From Mycolicibacterium psychrotolerans (GTDB lineage: Bacteria; Actinomycetota; Actinomycetes; Mycobacteriales; Mycobacteriaceae): 64,000 bases of DNA. Below are positions 25,316 through 33,360 of this stretch, piece after piece. The position numbers and the translations under genes were made by a program. The notes below the pieces were generated by a model. That model saw only the letters and a list, made by a program, of their open reading frames with translations, searched no databases and was not told the DNA's origin. The stretch spans positions 124,001-188,000 of the forward strand of contig NZ_AP022574.1 in the NCBI RefSeq assembly GCF_010729305.1, written 5' to 3'. How positions within the stretch are numbered: position 1 is the first letter of the stretch; every line of letters begins with the position of its first letter.

Positions 25316-25371
25316 CACCCGAACGGACTAGGTTGGCAGGTGACGCGTTCCTGGGCGAGAGGTGCACTGCC

Positions 25372-26385
25372 ATGTCCAACCACTTCACCGGACTGAGCCT
25401 CGGCCCTCCCCTCGGCGATCAGCGCCTGGACCTCTGCGACCTGTACGCCTTCCAGTCACCCACCGACGATTCGCGAACAGTGTTGATTCTCAACGCCAAT
25501 CCCACTGCCGATGCGCTGCATCCCGGCGCGGTGTACCGGCTGGCGATCGACACCGACGGAGACCTGCTCAACGACATCGCGTTCAGCTTCGTCTACTCGG
25601 AACCGCGGGATGGCCGCCAGACCGTGGACGTGTATCTCGCTCGCGGCACACAGTCGCGGGAACCGGAGCCGGCCGGCGAGAGGCTCTTCTCGGCGGTGGA
25701 GGTCTCGTTCGGGGCGACGTCCACCATCGTGCGGGCAGGCGACATCACCTTCGCCGCCGGCGCGCGCAGCGACGCGTTCTTCTTCGACTTCGACGGCATC
25801 AAGGCACTGTTCGACACCTCCGGCACACGCAACTTCACCGCACCTCACCTGAGTGAACTCGGCGGGACGTCGCCGTGGACGGGTCAGGACTCCAACCTGA
25901 CCGCCAACGTCTGCTCGATGGCGCTCGAGCTGCCGACGAGCATGTTCGCCGCGCAGGGTCCGATCCGGATCTGGGGTCGGTGCAGCGTGCGGGAGAACGG
26001 CGAGCTGCAGCACGTCGACCGGGCCGGGCACCCGTCGGTGAGCAGTTTCTTCAACACCGACGACACGAAGCTCGAGTACAACGCCAGCGAGCCGGTGCAC
26101 GACTGGGACCGCTGGCTCGACCAGTTCGTCCACCTGCTCGGTCACACCGGCGGATACACCCGGGACGAGGCCGTCGCCGCGATCGAGGCCGAGGGCACGC
26201 TGCCCGACATGCTGACCTTCGATCCGGCTCTGCCCGCGCAGTACCCCAACGGACGTACCTTCACCGACGACGTCATCGACTACCGACTGGCGTTCCTCAC
26301 CAAGAACGAGTGCCCGCCGTCGGGCCTGGCCCCGCACACCGACACGTTGAGCGAATTCCCATACCTCGGCCCACCGCACCCGTGA
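25372..26385 (+). CDS. DUF4331 family protein
   Basis: A 337-residue protein of the DUF4331 family. The typical start is seen (SNHFTGLSLGPPLGDQRLDLCDLYAF), then beta-rich segments (VLILNANP, YRLAIDTDGDLLNDIAFSF) and the conserved ending TDDVIDYRLAFLT. No signal peptide is visible. The function of the family is not known; it is widespread in environmental bacteria. The ATG at 25372 follows GAGAGGTGCACTGCC. Confidence 0.85.
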   Translation: MSNHFTGLSLGPPLGDQRLDLCDLYAFQSPTDDSRTVLILNANPTADALHPGAVYRLAIDTDGDLLNDIAFSFVYSEPRDGRQTVDVYLARGTQSREPEPAGERLFSAVEVSFGATSTIVRAGDITFAAGARSDAFFFDFDGIKALFDTSGTRNFTAPHLSELGGTSPWTGQDSNLTANVCSMALELPTSMFAAQGPIRIWGRCSVRENGELQHVDRAGHPSVSSFFNTDDTKLEYNASEPVHDWDRWLDQFVHLLGHTGGYTRDEAVAAIEAEGTLPDMLTFDPALPAQYPNGRTFTDDVIDYRLAFLTKNECPPSGLAPHTDTLSEFPYLGPPHP

Positions 26386-26545
26386 GCCGTGCCGGGTGCG
26401 CCTTTCATGGCTGAATGCTTCCGGCACTGCACGTTTTCGAGTGGCGCGTAGACCGACCAGCACGGTGGCAGCGGTGACGGAATCGAGGCTGAGCCGCGAC
26501 TCCGCGGCCATGGTGGGTACTCACACGTTGGATAAGGAGGTCATC

Positions 26546-26752
26546 ATGAAAGCGTTGAATGGCCTACTCAATGCGGTGCTGGGAATCCTGGGAGCAGTCC
26601 TCGGACTGGTCGTCGGACTCCTGGCGGCGGTGGTCTGGCTCGTCGGCATGGTGCTGTGCGTGACCGTGATCCTGATTCCGCTCGGGATACCCGTCATGAA
26701 GCTGGGCCGGCGCCTGCTCGGCGTGGCCGGCGACCTGATGCATCTGTCGTAG
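26546..26752 (+). CDS. small hydrophobic membrane protein
   Basis: A 68-residue protein with a very good ribosome-binding site (AAGGAGG, 6 bp before the ATG at 26546). It is almost entirely hydrophobic in residues 8-52, probably two transmembrane helices or one hairpin (LGAVLGLVVGLLAAVVWLVGM), followed by a basic end (KLGRRLLG). No family is recognised. It stands alone between the DUF4331 gene and the convergent CsbD gene. Confidence 0.65.
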   Translation: MKALNGLLNAVLGILGAVLGLVVGLLAAVVWLVGMVLCVTVILIPLGIPVMKLGRRLLGVAGDLMHLS

Positions 26753-26808
26753 GCGCACCAACGAACATCACCCCAGTGCCTGAGGGCACGGAGTGCGATG
26801 ACCGACGC

Positions 26809-26982
26809 CTACCGGCGGAAGACGTCTTTGAGCTTTTCTCCCCGCTGTTTCAGCGATGCCTTGGTCTGATCGACTCGGCCCTCGTCTTCCAGGCGCCGGT
26901 CGCCGGCGGCACGCCCGGTGGCTTCCTTGGCACGGCCCGATACTCTCTGTGCTGCGTTTCTGATCTTGTTAAGGGCGCTCAT
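26809..26982 (-). CDS. CsbD-family stress protein
   Basis: A 57-residue protein with the CsbD layout: an amphipathic, charged sequence reading KIRNAAQRVSGRAKEATGR, then LEDEGRVDQTKA and a lysine-rich end (GEKLKDVFRR). CsbD proteins are general-stress proteins of unknown mechanism, often under alternative sigma factors. The ATG at 26982 has AAAGG about 9 bp upstream. It was found by direct reading of the minus strand because it is very short. Confidence 0.8.
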   Translation of the reverse strand: MSALNKIRNAAQRVSGRAKEATGRAAGDRRLEDEGRVDQTKASLKQRGEKLKDVFRR

Positions 26983-27260
26983 GTTCCATGACCTTTCTCA
27001 GTGGGACCCGCGCATGTGAACCTCGACCGGAGAGTGCCCTCTCCACTTCGATTCGAAGCGGATCGAGCGCGGGCGTTTCGTGCTCGTGGTCGGTCCCGAG
27101 CGCCCGCGGGTGGTCGAGGTGGCCCGGCGGTTTGCGGACTAGAACACGTTCACCGTGGCCCGCGGCGAACTCCAAGATTGACGACACCGTAGAAAGTCGC
27201 CCCTGGCCACTCCGCTCTGACAACGGCCGTGCCCCCGCATTCGCACTGACAACGCTCGAT

Positions 27261-27276
27261 TGTGATCGCGGTCACG
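27261..27276. promoter_or_regulatory. candidate CRP-type site
   Basis: TGTGA-TCGCGG-TCACG fits the mycobacterial CRP consensus apart from the last base. It lies about 280 bp upstream of the csbD start and 800 bp before the gas vesicle operon, in DNA without a clear gene, so its target is uncertain. Confidence 0.3.
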
Positions 27277-27955
27277 CTATCGCCTTTGGCAAATGCCTTC
27301 ATGGCGCGAGCGGGAGTGTCGGCCGTGGGCGACGCATGCTCCGTTCGACGAGTCGACAAGACAAACATGGGTACAAATCCGGCCGCGTTCGCATTACGCC
27401 GATCAGTCACCGTCGTCGGGTGGATCTGCGGGTAGATGCCCGCACCAGACTGGAATCCACTGTGAGACAGCGCCTTTCGAATAGCGTTGCGTCGCGCCGG
27501 AGCCTCGAGACGAATTGGCGTCTGACTTGCGGAATCAAATCGGGCATGCGCGCTCGAGGCCGTCGTATTGGACGACCAAGGAGGCGCGCGTGCCGAAAGT
27601 CGAGTCGAAAATCCGGCCGTTACAGCAAGGTCAATAACCGCCGAATCGTTCACGCGATCTCCGATAGGAGTCCATCGCACGCTTGTTCTGCACGTCCAAA
27701 TTCCGGCAATCGCCTCGACGCAATTTTCATTTGACACATAGCCACAGTTTCGAGTGGCTAATTATGTACGCCCACCGGCTCGCGCCGTTTAGCTACTCCA
27801 CAGTCAGTTGCCAAAATCCGCACTATCTCGCGCACTGGCAAGCTGCGTTGTTGCTCTGAACTGGCGTTAAGGCGGCCGTAGCTACCGAGACAAAATTGCT
27901 CAGATTTTCCCTTCTCATTGCTCGGACATACTCGACAAATATTTTCTGCTTTCCG

Positions 27956-27981
27956 GTTCACGCTCCGAGCGAACGGGGTAG
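27956..27981 (+). promoter_or_regulatory. candidate SigF-type promoter of the gas vesicle operon
   Basis: GTTC at 27956-27959 and GGGTAG at 27976-27981 are separated by 16 bp, close to the mycobacterial SigF consensus (GTTT, 15-17 bp, GGGTAT). It lies about 97 bp upstream of the first gvp gene, whose ATG follows AGAAGGAGAT at the right distance. SigF governs stress and stationary-phase genes in mycobacteria, so growth-phase control of gas vesicles is suggested. Confidence 0.5.
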
Positions 27982-28077
27982 CCCGCCCCGTAGCAGCGTG
28001 ATTTTGGGAGTAATTGGTTTCGATCCCGAGCGTCACCTTGTCTCAGCGACATGCACAGTTAGAAGGAGATTGCGGAT

Positions 28078-28794
28078 ATGTCGAACGGAAAAGTCGCACT
28101 GGCAGTAGGTGCGGGATACCTGCTCGGGCGGACCAAAAAGATGAAGTGGGCGCTCGGGCTGGCTAGCGCAGGCCTCACCGGGAAGTTCCCCTCACACCCG
28201 ACCGATCTGGTCGTGTACGGACTCAAGTCGCTCAACACATCGGGTGAGCTCAACCAACTCACTGAACAGATTCGTGGCGAGTTGCTCAACGCGGGCCGGG
28301 CTGCGGCGATCGCGGCCGCGGTCAGCCGGGTGGACGCGCTCAACAGCCGTCTGCAGGGCGTGACGACGGCCGCAGATCAAGCACTCGACGACGTCGGTGG
28401 CGCTGTTGGTGGCGTCGGCAGCTCCGCGGGTGACGCCGTGGGTGGCGCTGTGGGTGGCGTCGGCGGCGCACTGAACGGTGTCACGGGCCGCCGGCGGCGC
28501 CGCGCGCAGGCGAGGGACGACTACGCCGAAGACGACTACGAGGACGAGGTGGACGAGGCTGAGTCCGCGTATGAGGACGAGCCTCTCGACGTCGAGGAGG
28601 ACGCCGAAGACATCGACGAGTCGGGGGACGTCGCCGACGACGACCTCGATGACGATATCGCCGATGACTCCGCAGAAGAACCCGAGCCGCCGGTGACCCG
28701 TCGGCGGGCAGCCCGACGTCCCAGCGCACCAACGAAATCAGTACGGACTCCACGACGGAGCGCGGCACGGTCGACAACGCGGCAAGGACGGTGA
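28078..28794 (+). CDS. gas vesicle cluster accessory protein (GvpY/GvpZ-type, unnamed domain)
   Basis: A 238-residue protein found first in the operon. The N-terminus (residues 1-110) is a conserved-looking domain with a hydrophobic start and GRTKKMKWALGLA, as seen in an accessory protein of actinobacterial gas vesicle clusters. Gly-rich repeats (VGGAVGGVGG) follow near 103-135, then a strongly acidic stretch of Asp/Glu (about 148-205) and a basic Arg/Pro/Ser tail. The function is unknown. AGAAGGAG precedes the ATG. It ends 5 bp before the next gene. Confidence 0.7.
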   Translation: MSNGKVALAVGAGYLLGRTKKMKWALGLASAGLTGKFPSHPTDLVVYGLKSLNTSGELNQLTEQIRGELLNAGRAAAIAAAVSRVDALNSRLQGVTTAADQALDDVGGAVGGVGSSAGDAVGGAVGGVGGALNGVTGRRRRRAQARDDYAEDDYEDEVDEAESAYEDEPLDVEEDAEDIDESGDVADDDLDDDIADDSAEEPEPPVTRRRAARRPSAPTKSVRTPRRSAARSTTRQGR

Positions 28795-28799
28795 GACCA

Positions 28800-29915
28800 A
28801 TGACAGAAGCGGGCAACGGAGCGCAGCGGCAGGCAAGCACTGCGCAGCAGAACATGTCACCCAAAGGACAGCTGCAGTCATCCCTGCAGCAGTTGGCCGG
28901 AACGGTCACCGATCGTGCGGTGTCCTCGGTGTCGGGGCGCCTCGGTGGCGCGACCGAACGCCTGACCGACTACGCAGAGAACGGTGGCGGCGCAGGGCTG
29001 CTTTCGGCGGTCACGGGGCTGGAGGACGTGACGTCACCGGTCAAGTCGATGGTGAAGAAGGGTCTCGGCGACGCCGGTGAGAAGGTCAAGGACACCGTGA
29101 CCGGCGCGGCCGGGTCCCTCTTCGGCGGCAAGGGCAAGGGTGGCGGCGGAAAGAAGCTCAAGGTCACCAACATCGTCGAGCACATCGACGTCGGCGCCCC
29201 CGTGGACCTGGTGTATCGCCAGTGGACGCAGTTCGCGGATTGGCCGAAGTTCATGAAGAAGCTCGAACAGGTCGAACAGGTCTCTGAAGAGAAGCTGAAC
29301 TGGAAGGCGCAAGTCTTCTGGTCGCATCGGACGTGGGAAGCCACCATCACCGACCAGGTTCCCCATGAACGGATCGTGTGGCGGTCCAAAGGAAAAAAGG
29401 GTCACGTCGACGGAGCGATCACCTTCCACGAGTTGGCCCCCAACCTGACCCGGGTCGTCGTGGTCCTCGAGTATCACCCCCAGGGACTCTTCGAGCGCAC
29501 AGGCAACCTCTGGCGCGCGCAGGGGCGTCGAGTTCGGCTGGAACTCAAACATTTTCAGCGCAACATGATGACCCAGACCCTGCTTCACCCCGACGACGTC
29601 GAGGGATGGCTCGGCGAAATCCACGACGGTGAAGTGGTCGAGCCGGAGCCTGAGGACACCGACTCCGACACCGACGAGACGGACACCGACGAAGCGGACG
29701 AAGCGGACGAAGCGGACGAAGCCGACGACACCGAGGCGGAAACGGCGCCCCCTGAGCGCAGGCGCCGGCGCGCCGTCCCCCGACCTCGCCGCCGAGAGCA
29801 GCCCGAGAGCCAACCGACTGGCCGGGCCGCCTCCAACCGCAGGGGTTCGGAGAACGCCACCGCCACGGGCACCGGCCGTCGTCGCAATGCAACGAAGGCG
29901 CGGAGTCAGTCATGA
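28800..29915 (+). CDS. SRPBCC-domain gas vesicle accessory protein
   Basis: A 371-residue protein. Residues 1-115 are helical with amphipathic repeats ([21 protein letters not shown]). Residues about 120-260 form an SRPBCC/polyketide-cyclase-like domain ([37 protein letters not shown]). The C-terminus is acidic with tandem DEADEADE runs, then basic. SRPBCC proteins bind hydrophobic ligands in a pocket; one occurs in Streptomyces-type gvp clusters, but its role is unknown. I choose the ATG at 28800 because AAGGA is well spaced from it; a GTG at 28791 overlaps the previous stop. Confidence 0.75.
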   Translation: MTEAGNGAQRQASTAQQNMSPKGQLQSSLQQLAGTVTDRAVSSVSGRLGGATERLTDYAENGGGAGLLSAVTGLEDVTSPVKSMVKKGLGDAGEKVKDTVTGAAGSLFGGKGKGGGGKKLKVTNIVEHIDVGAPVDLVYRQWTQFADWPKFMKKLEQVEQVSEEKLNWKAQVFWSHRTWEATITDQVPHERIVWRSKGKKGHVDGAITFHELAPNLTRVVVVLEYHPQGLFERTGNLWRAQGRRVRLELKHFQRNMMTQTLLHPDDVEGWLGEIHDGEVVEPEPEDTDSDTDETDTDEADEADEADEADDTEAETAPPERRRRRAVPRPRRREQPESQPTGRAASNRRGSENATATGTGRRRNATKARSQS

Positions 29916-30325
29916 CCACCGCGATTCAACCGGCGGGTGGCGCCAATGGTCCCAGCGGAGGTCCGAGTTCGAGCGGCCTGGCCGACGTCATCGACACCAT
30001 CCTCGACAAAGGACTGATCATCGACGCGTACGTTCGTGTCTCGCTCGTGGGCATCGAGTTGCTGTCGATCGACGCTCGCGTCGTGGTCGCCAGCGTGGAC
30101 ACGTATCTTCGATTCGCCGATGCGGTCAACCGACTCAACATCTCGGAGGACGAGCCCAAGGCCGGTCTTCCGGAACTGGTGAACCAGGTCACCTCGGGTG
30201 CCGCGAAGAGCAAGACCCAGGGCGTGCTCGACGCGGCCGGCGAGAAGCTCGGCGATCTCCTCACCCCTGAGGAGCCGGAGCGGAAAAGGGCGACCCACGT
30301 CCGCAGTCGGCGGGAGGAGAGATGA
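29912..30325 (+). CDS. gvpA: major gas vesicle structural protein GvpA
   Basis: A 137-residue protein whose residues 20-78 are the GvpA fold: [26 protein letters not shown] followed by [28 protein letters not shown]. This is the helix-strand-strand-helix unit that polymerises into the hollow, gas-filled shell. The N-terminal 19 residues and a C-terminal tail of about 60 residues are extra compared with the roughly 70-residue cyanobacterial GvpA, but long forms are usual in actinobacteria. It overlaps the genes on both sides by 4 bp. Confidence 0.93.
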   Translation: MTTAIQPAGGANGPSGGPSSSGLADVIDTILDKGLIIDAYVRVSLVGIELLSIDARVVVASVDTYLRFADAVNRLNISEDEPKAGLPELVNQVTSGAAKSKTQGVLDAAGEKLGDLLTPEEPERKRATHVRSRREER

Positions 30326-31119
30326 GCTCCTCACAATCAACCACGACTCGCTCCGATCGTGCCGAGAGCGCAACGGCGGTCTATGTGTACGGCATCGTGC
30401 CGGGTGACGTCGAGGTGCAGAAGAGCGCCAAGGGCGTCGGCGAGCCACCGGCAGAAGTCGACGTCATCCGGGAAGGCGACATCGCAGCACTGGTGAGCAT
30501 GGTGCCGGTCGACCACGCCTACGGCACGCCGCAAGATCTGCAAGCACACGCTCAGCTGCTGGACGGAACGGCCAAGGTCGCGCCGGTACTGCCGTTACGG
30601 TTCGGGGCGGTTCTGAGTGATGCCGACGCGGTAGCCGAAGAGTTGCTGCGCGGACATCACGATGAATTCGTCCAGGCCCTCGAGGCTCTCGAGGGCCGCG
30701 CGGAATACGTCGTCAAGGGCCGCTACAACGAAGAGGCGTTCCTTGCACGTCTGTTGTCGGAGAACACCCAGGCAGCCCAGCTTCGAGACGACATCCGCGG
30801 CAAGCCGAAAGATGCCGCGCGTGATTCACAAATAGCACTCGGCGAGCTCATCGCGAATGCCGTTGAGCAGCAACGCCAGCTCAACACGAATTCAGTGGCC
30901 GAGGGGCTGGGCGGGCTCGCTGAACATGTCAATCCCCGTGAGCCCACCCATGAATGGGACTCGGTGAACCTCGCACTGCTCGCCGAAGTGGCCCGGCAGG
31001 ATGAGCTCGAGGATGCACTGGACCGGTTCCGGGAAGAGTGGGGCGACCTCATGAAGCTACGGCTGCTGGGCCCGCTGGCACCGTACGACTTCGTCGTCAC
31101 GGCGAACCCGGAGGTGTGA
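30322..31119 (+). CDS. gvpF: gas vesicle protein GvpF (GvpF/GvpL family)
   Basis: A 265-residue GvpF/L-family protein. The N-terminal domain shows [12 protein letters not shown] and [13 protein letters not shown], and the C-terminal domain ends in [13 protein letters not shown], the characteristic PPY/APYDF ending. GvpF is needed for assembly, probably binding GvpA before incorporation. It follows gvpA directly, as in Streptomyces clusters, so I name it gvpF and the second copy at 32068 gvpL. Confidence 0.9.
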   Translation: MSSSQSTTTRSDRAESATAVYVYGIVPGDVEVQKSAKGVGEPPAEVDVIREGDIAALVSMVPVDHAYGTPQDLQAHAQLLDGTAKVAPVLPLRFGAVLSDADAVAEELLRGHHDEFVQALEALEGRAEYVVKGRYNEEAFLARLLSENTQAAQLRDDIRGKPKDAARDSQIALGELIANAVEQQRQLNTNSVAEGLGGLAEHVNPREPTHEWDSVNLALLAEVARQDELEDALDRFREEWGDLMKLRLLGPLAPYDFVVTANPEV

Positions 31120-31120
31120 C

Positions 31121-31378
31121 ATGGGGCTCCTCTCAGCCATCCTGATGGCGCCGCTGGCTCCCGTGCGGGGCGTCGTCGCGCTGGCAGAAGTCATCCAGCG
31201 GCAGGTCGAACAGGAGATGAACAACCCCGCCAACACCCGACGGCAATTGGAAGACCTCGAGGAAGCACGCGAACGCGGCGAGATCACACCCGCCGAGGAA
31301 CAAGAGGCCCAGCAGCAGATTCTCGAGGCAAGGATCGAACCCACAGCAGCGGACGAGTCCCTTTCTGAGACGGAGTAA
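31121..31378 (+). CDS. gvpG: gas vesicle protein GvpG
   Basis: An 85-residue protein with a short hydrophobic N-terminus (MGLLSAILMAPLAPVRG), followed by a charged coiled-coil region (RRQLEDLEEARERGEI) and TPAEEQEAQQQIL. This is the GvpG pattern; GvpG is an accessory assembly protein. It starts 1 bp after the gvpF stop. Confidence 0.88.
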   Translation: MGLLSAILMAPLAPVRGVVALAEVIQRQVEQEMNNPANTRRQLEDLEEARERGEITPAEEQEAQQQILEARIEPTAADESLSETE

Positions 31379-31383
31379 AGACC

Positions 31384-31701
31384 ATGACCCAACGCACCAG
31401 GCCGCGGTCGCGCGAGCCCGCCCCCGACGAACCGTTGACGGCACGGGAAGCCATCGCCCTGGTTCGCGAGTATCTCGCCGAGATGACGGACGGAGAGCCC
31501 ACCCGCACGACGTCGGTCACGCCCACAGAGTCAGGCGGTTGGATCATCGAGGTCGAGGCGGTCGAAGACCGGCGCATCCCGTCATCGGGTGACATCCTCG
31601 GCTTGTATGAAGTCGAGATCGACTTCAGCGGAGAAATGTTGGCTTACAGGCGAACACGACGCTACATGCGCGGCCAGACGCTCGACGGGGGCGGCCAGTG
31701 A
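31384..31701 (+). CDS. gvpO: gas vesicle protein GvpO
   Basis: A 105-residue GvpO-family protein. A basic N-terminus is followed by LTAREAIALVREYLAEMT and the beta-rich part GGWIIEVEAVEDRRIP with LGLYEVEIDFSGEMLAYRR and a final RRYMRG. In haloarchaea GvpO is required for vesicle formation and affects gvp expression. In Streptomyces gvpO precedes gvpA; here it lies between gvpG and gvpJ. Confidence 0.88.
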   Translation: MTQRTRPRSREPAPDEPLTAREAIALVREYLAEMTDGEPTRTTSVTPTESGGWIIEVEAVEDRRIPSSGDILGLYEVEIDFSGEMLAYRRTRRYMRGQTLDGGGQ

Positions 31702-32078
31702 CAATTTCTCCCAGCGATGATTTCTCGCAAGTGCAGCGCGCCGGCAGCGGCTCCCTGTCCGGCGGCCAGTCGACGAACCTCGCCGACATCCTGGAGCGCG
31801 TGCTCGACACCGGGATCGTCATCGCCGGCGACATCCGGGTCAACCTCCTCGACATCGAGCTTCTGACAATCAAGTTGCGACTGGTGATCGCCTCGCTGGA
31901 GACGGCCAAGGAAGCCGGGATCGATTGGTGGGAAAGCGATCCCTGGCTCAGCGGCAAGAGTTCGACGCTGCGCCTCGAGAACGAGCAGTTACGGGAGCGG
32001 GTACGGGAGCTCGAGGCGGGCAACGGGCAGCGACGCGCGGTGAAGCGGCGAGCCGCGGAGTACGGGGATGCGGACTGA
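31698..32078 (+). CDS. gvpJ: gas vesicle protein GvpJ (GvpA-like minor protein)
   Basis: A 126-residue GvpA-family minor component. The core NLADILERVLDTGIVIAGDI followed by RVNLLDIELLTIKLRLVIAS lies near residues 27-70. A tail with WWESDPWL follows, then a coiled coil (LRLENEQLRERVRELE). GvpJ is thought to sit at vesicle tips or nucleation points. GTG start at 31698, overlapping gvpO by 4 bp. Confidence 0.88.
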   Translation: MTISPSDDFSQVQRAGSGSLSGGQSTNLADILERVLDTGIVIAGDIRVNLLDIELLTIKLRLVIASLETAKEAGIDWWESDPWLSGKSSTLRLENEQLRERVRELEAGNGQRRAVKRRAAEYGDAD

Positions 32079-32844
32079 CGGTGTGTGGACGTACGCGGTC
32101 GTGGAGGGGAAAGCCGCTCCTCAGATCGCACCGCTTCACGGCGTATCGGGGGAACCGGTCCGCACGGTGACCGCTGCCGGCCTGACCGCCGTGGTCGGCA
32201 CCGTCGGGCTCGACGAGTTCGGCGAGGACGGGTTGCGTCGCAACCTCGAAGACCTCGACTGGTTGGCGGCGACGGCGCGGACCCATGACGCCGTGATCTC
32301 GGCGGTCGCGCGCTCCGGGCCGGTGGTGCCGATGCGGATGGCCACCGTCTACCTCGACGACGCGCGGGTGCGCGAACTCCTCGAAGCCCGGCGAGCCGAC
32401 TTCTGCGCCGCCCTCGATCATGTGAAGGGGCGAGCGGAGGTGGGCGTCAAGGCCTATGCCGATCCCGCAGCATTGCGGGGTGGAAGCGGTTCGCCTGAAC
32501 CACAGGCTGGAGAGAAGATTTCCGGCACGGCATATCTGATGCGTAGGCGACGAGCCCTCATTGCGAGCGAGGACGCCTTCCGCGTCGCAGCCGGGCACGC
32601 GGACCGGATTCACGCGGTGCTGTCGGCCCACGCTGTGGAGGGGAAGCGAAGGCCGGCCGCCGATCGCAGCCTCTCCGGACGCCAGGAGTGGACCGTGCTC
32701 AACGGGACGTATCTCGTCGACACCACTGAGATCGATTCGTTCAAGGCCGCCGTCGCGGCGGTCGGCCGTGACGCACCGGGCGTCGAGTTCGAGATCACCG
32801 GCCCGTGGCCGCCCTATTCCTTCGCCGGCGACGTGGTGACGTGA
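32068..32844 (+). CDS. gvpL: gas vesicle protein GvpL (GvpF/GvpL family)
   Basis: A 258-residue second GvpF/L-family protein. It contains VWTYAVVEGKAAP, VVPMRMATVYLDD and VGVKAYADP, and ends in ITGPWPPYSFAGD, matching the family's PPYSF signature. It probably acts with GvpF in assembly. The ATG at 32068 overlaps the gvpJ end by 11 bp. Confidence 0.88.
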   Translation: MRTDGVWTYAVVEGKAAPQIAPLHGVSGEPVRTVTAAGLTAVVGTVGLDEFGEDGLRRNLEDLDWLAATARTHDAVISAVARSGPVVPMRMATVYLDDARVRELLEARRADFCAALDHVKGRAEVGVKAYADPAALRGGSGSPEPQAGEKISGTAYLMRRRRALIASEDAFRVAAGHADRIHAVLSAHAVEGKRRPAADRSLSGRQEWTVLNGTYLVDTTEIDSFKAAVAAVGRDAPGVEFEITGPWPPYSFAGDVVT

Positions 32845-33044
32845 TGACGGAGATCCTGCCGGCGGACAACGACCGGAACGTCGCTCTGGTCGACCTGCTC
32901 GACCGGGTCTTGGCAGGCGGTGTGGTGATCAGCGGGGACATCACGTTGTCGATCGCCGACGTCGACCTCGTCGTGATCTCGCTGCGCACGCTGATCTCGT
33001 CGGTAGGGTCACTGCCGCCGGACGTCCTGGGCGGCACACCGTGA
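32844..33044 (+). CDS. gvpS: gas vesicle protein GvpS (short GvpA-like)
   Basis: A 66-residue GvpA-family protein reading VALVDLLDRVLAGGVVISGD then ITLSIADVDLVVISLRTLISS, the same helix-strand-strand-helix unit as GvpA and GvpJ. In Streptomyces-type clusters a short copy at this position is called GvpS. The ATG at 32844 overlaps the gvpL stop (TGATG). Confidence 0.85.
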   Translation: MTEILPADNDRNVALVDLLDRVLAGGVVISGDITLSIADVDLVVISLRTLISSVGSLPPDVLGGTP

Positions 33045-33349
33045 CCGATGACACGCATGAGGACGGTGTGCCGGCGCGGCACCGCATCAACTCCGATCCG
33101 GAATCCGTCGAGCGGGGTCTGGTGAGCTTGGTCCTGACGCTCGTCGAACTGCTCCGTCAGCTCATGGAACGTCAGGCGATCCGGCGGGTCGATCGCGGCG
33201 ATCTGAGCGATGAACAGATCGAGCGGGTGGGGACGACCCTGATGCTGTTGGAAGAGAAGATGATCGAACTGCGCGAACACTTCGGACTGGAACCCGAAGA
33301 CCTCAACATCGACCTGGGCCCGCTGGGACCGTTGCTGTCGCGCGATTGA
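33041..33349 (+). CDS. gvpK: gas vesicle protein GvpK
   Basis: A 102-residue GvpK-family protein, mainly helical: ESVERGLVSLVLTLVELLRQ followed by LMERQAIRRVDRGDLSDEQIE and LMLLEEKMIELREHFGL, then DLNIDLGPLGPLL, all typical of GvpK. It is the last recognised gvp gene; no gvpN, gvpC or gvpV is visible in the window, as in the Streptomyces-type set. GTG start overlapping gvpS by 4 bp. Confidence 0.9.
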   Translation: MTDDTHEDGVPARHRINSDPESVERGLVSLVLTLVELLRQLMERQAIRRVDRGDLSDEQIERVGTTLMLLEEKMIELREHFGLEPEDLNIDLGPLGPLLSRD

Positions 33350-33360
33350 GGCCGACGACG

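Larger units (their letters stand above)
26983..28077. other. 1.1-kb lower-GC region without a convincing gene
   Basis: Base composition is visibly lower in GC and stop codons are frequent. One stretch (about 27046-27178, plus strand) reads LHFDSKRIERGRF followed by VLVVGPERPRVVEVARRFAD, a stop, then NTFTVARGELQD, which looks like a decayed gene piece. A CRP-type site lies at 27261-27276 and a SigF-like promoter at 27956-27981. The remainder, including about 600 bp before the gas vesicle operon, shows nothing I can name. Confidence 0.6.

Noticed and set aside
23881..25371. Long open frame on the plus strand running through the ABC exporter gene into the DUF4331 gene
   Set aside because: It is the antisense reading of the ABC exporter gene, rich in Arg/Gly/His/Asp as expected for GC-rich shadow frames. 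The only real part is the in-frame DUF4331 gene starting at 25372.
27150..27302. Possible 50-residue minus-strand protein with a CxCxC motif
   Set aside because: It lacks a ribosome-binding site, lies in a region with decayed-looking sequence and has no recognisable relative.
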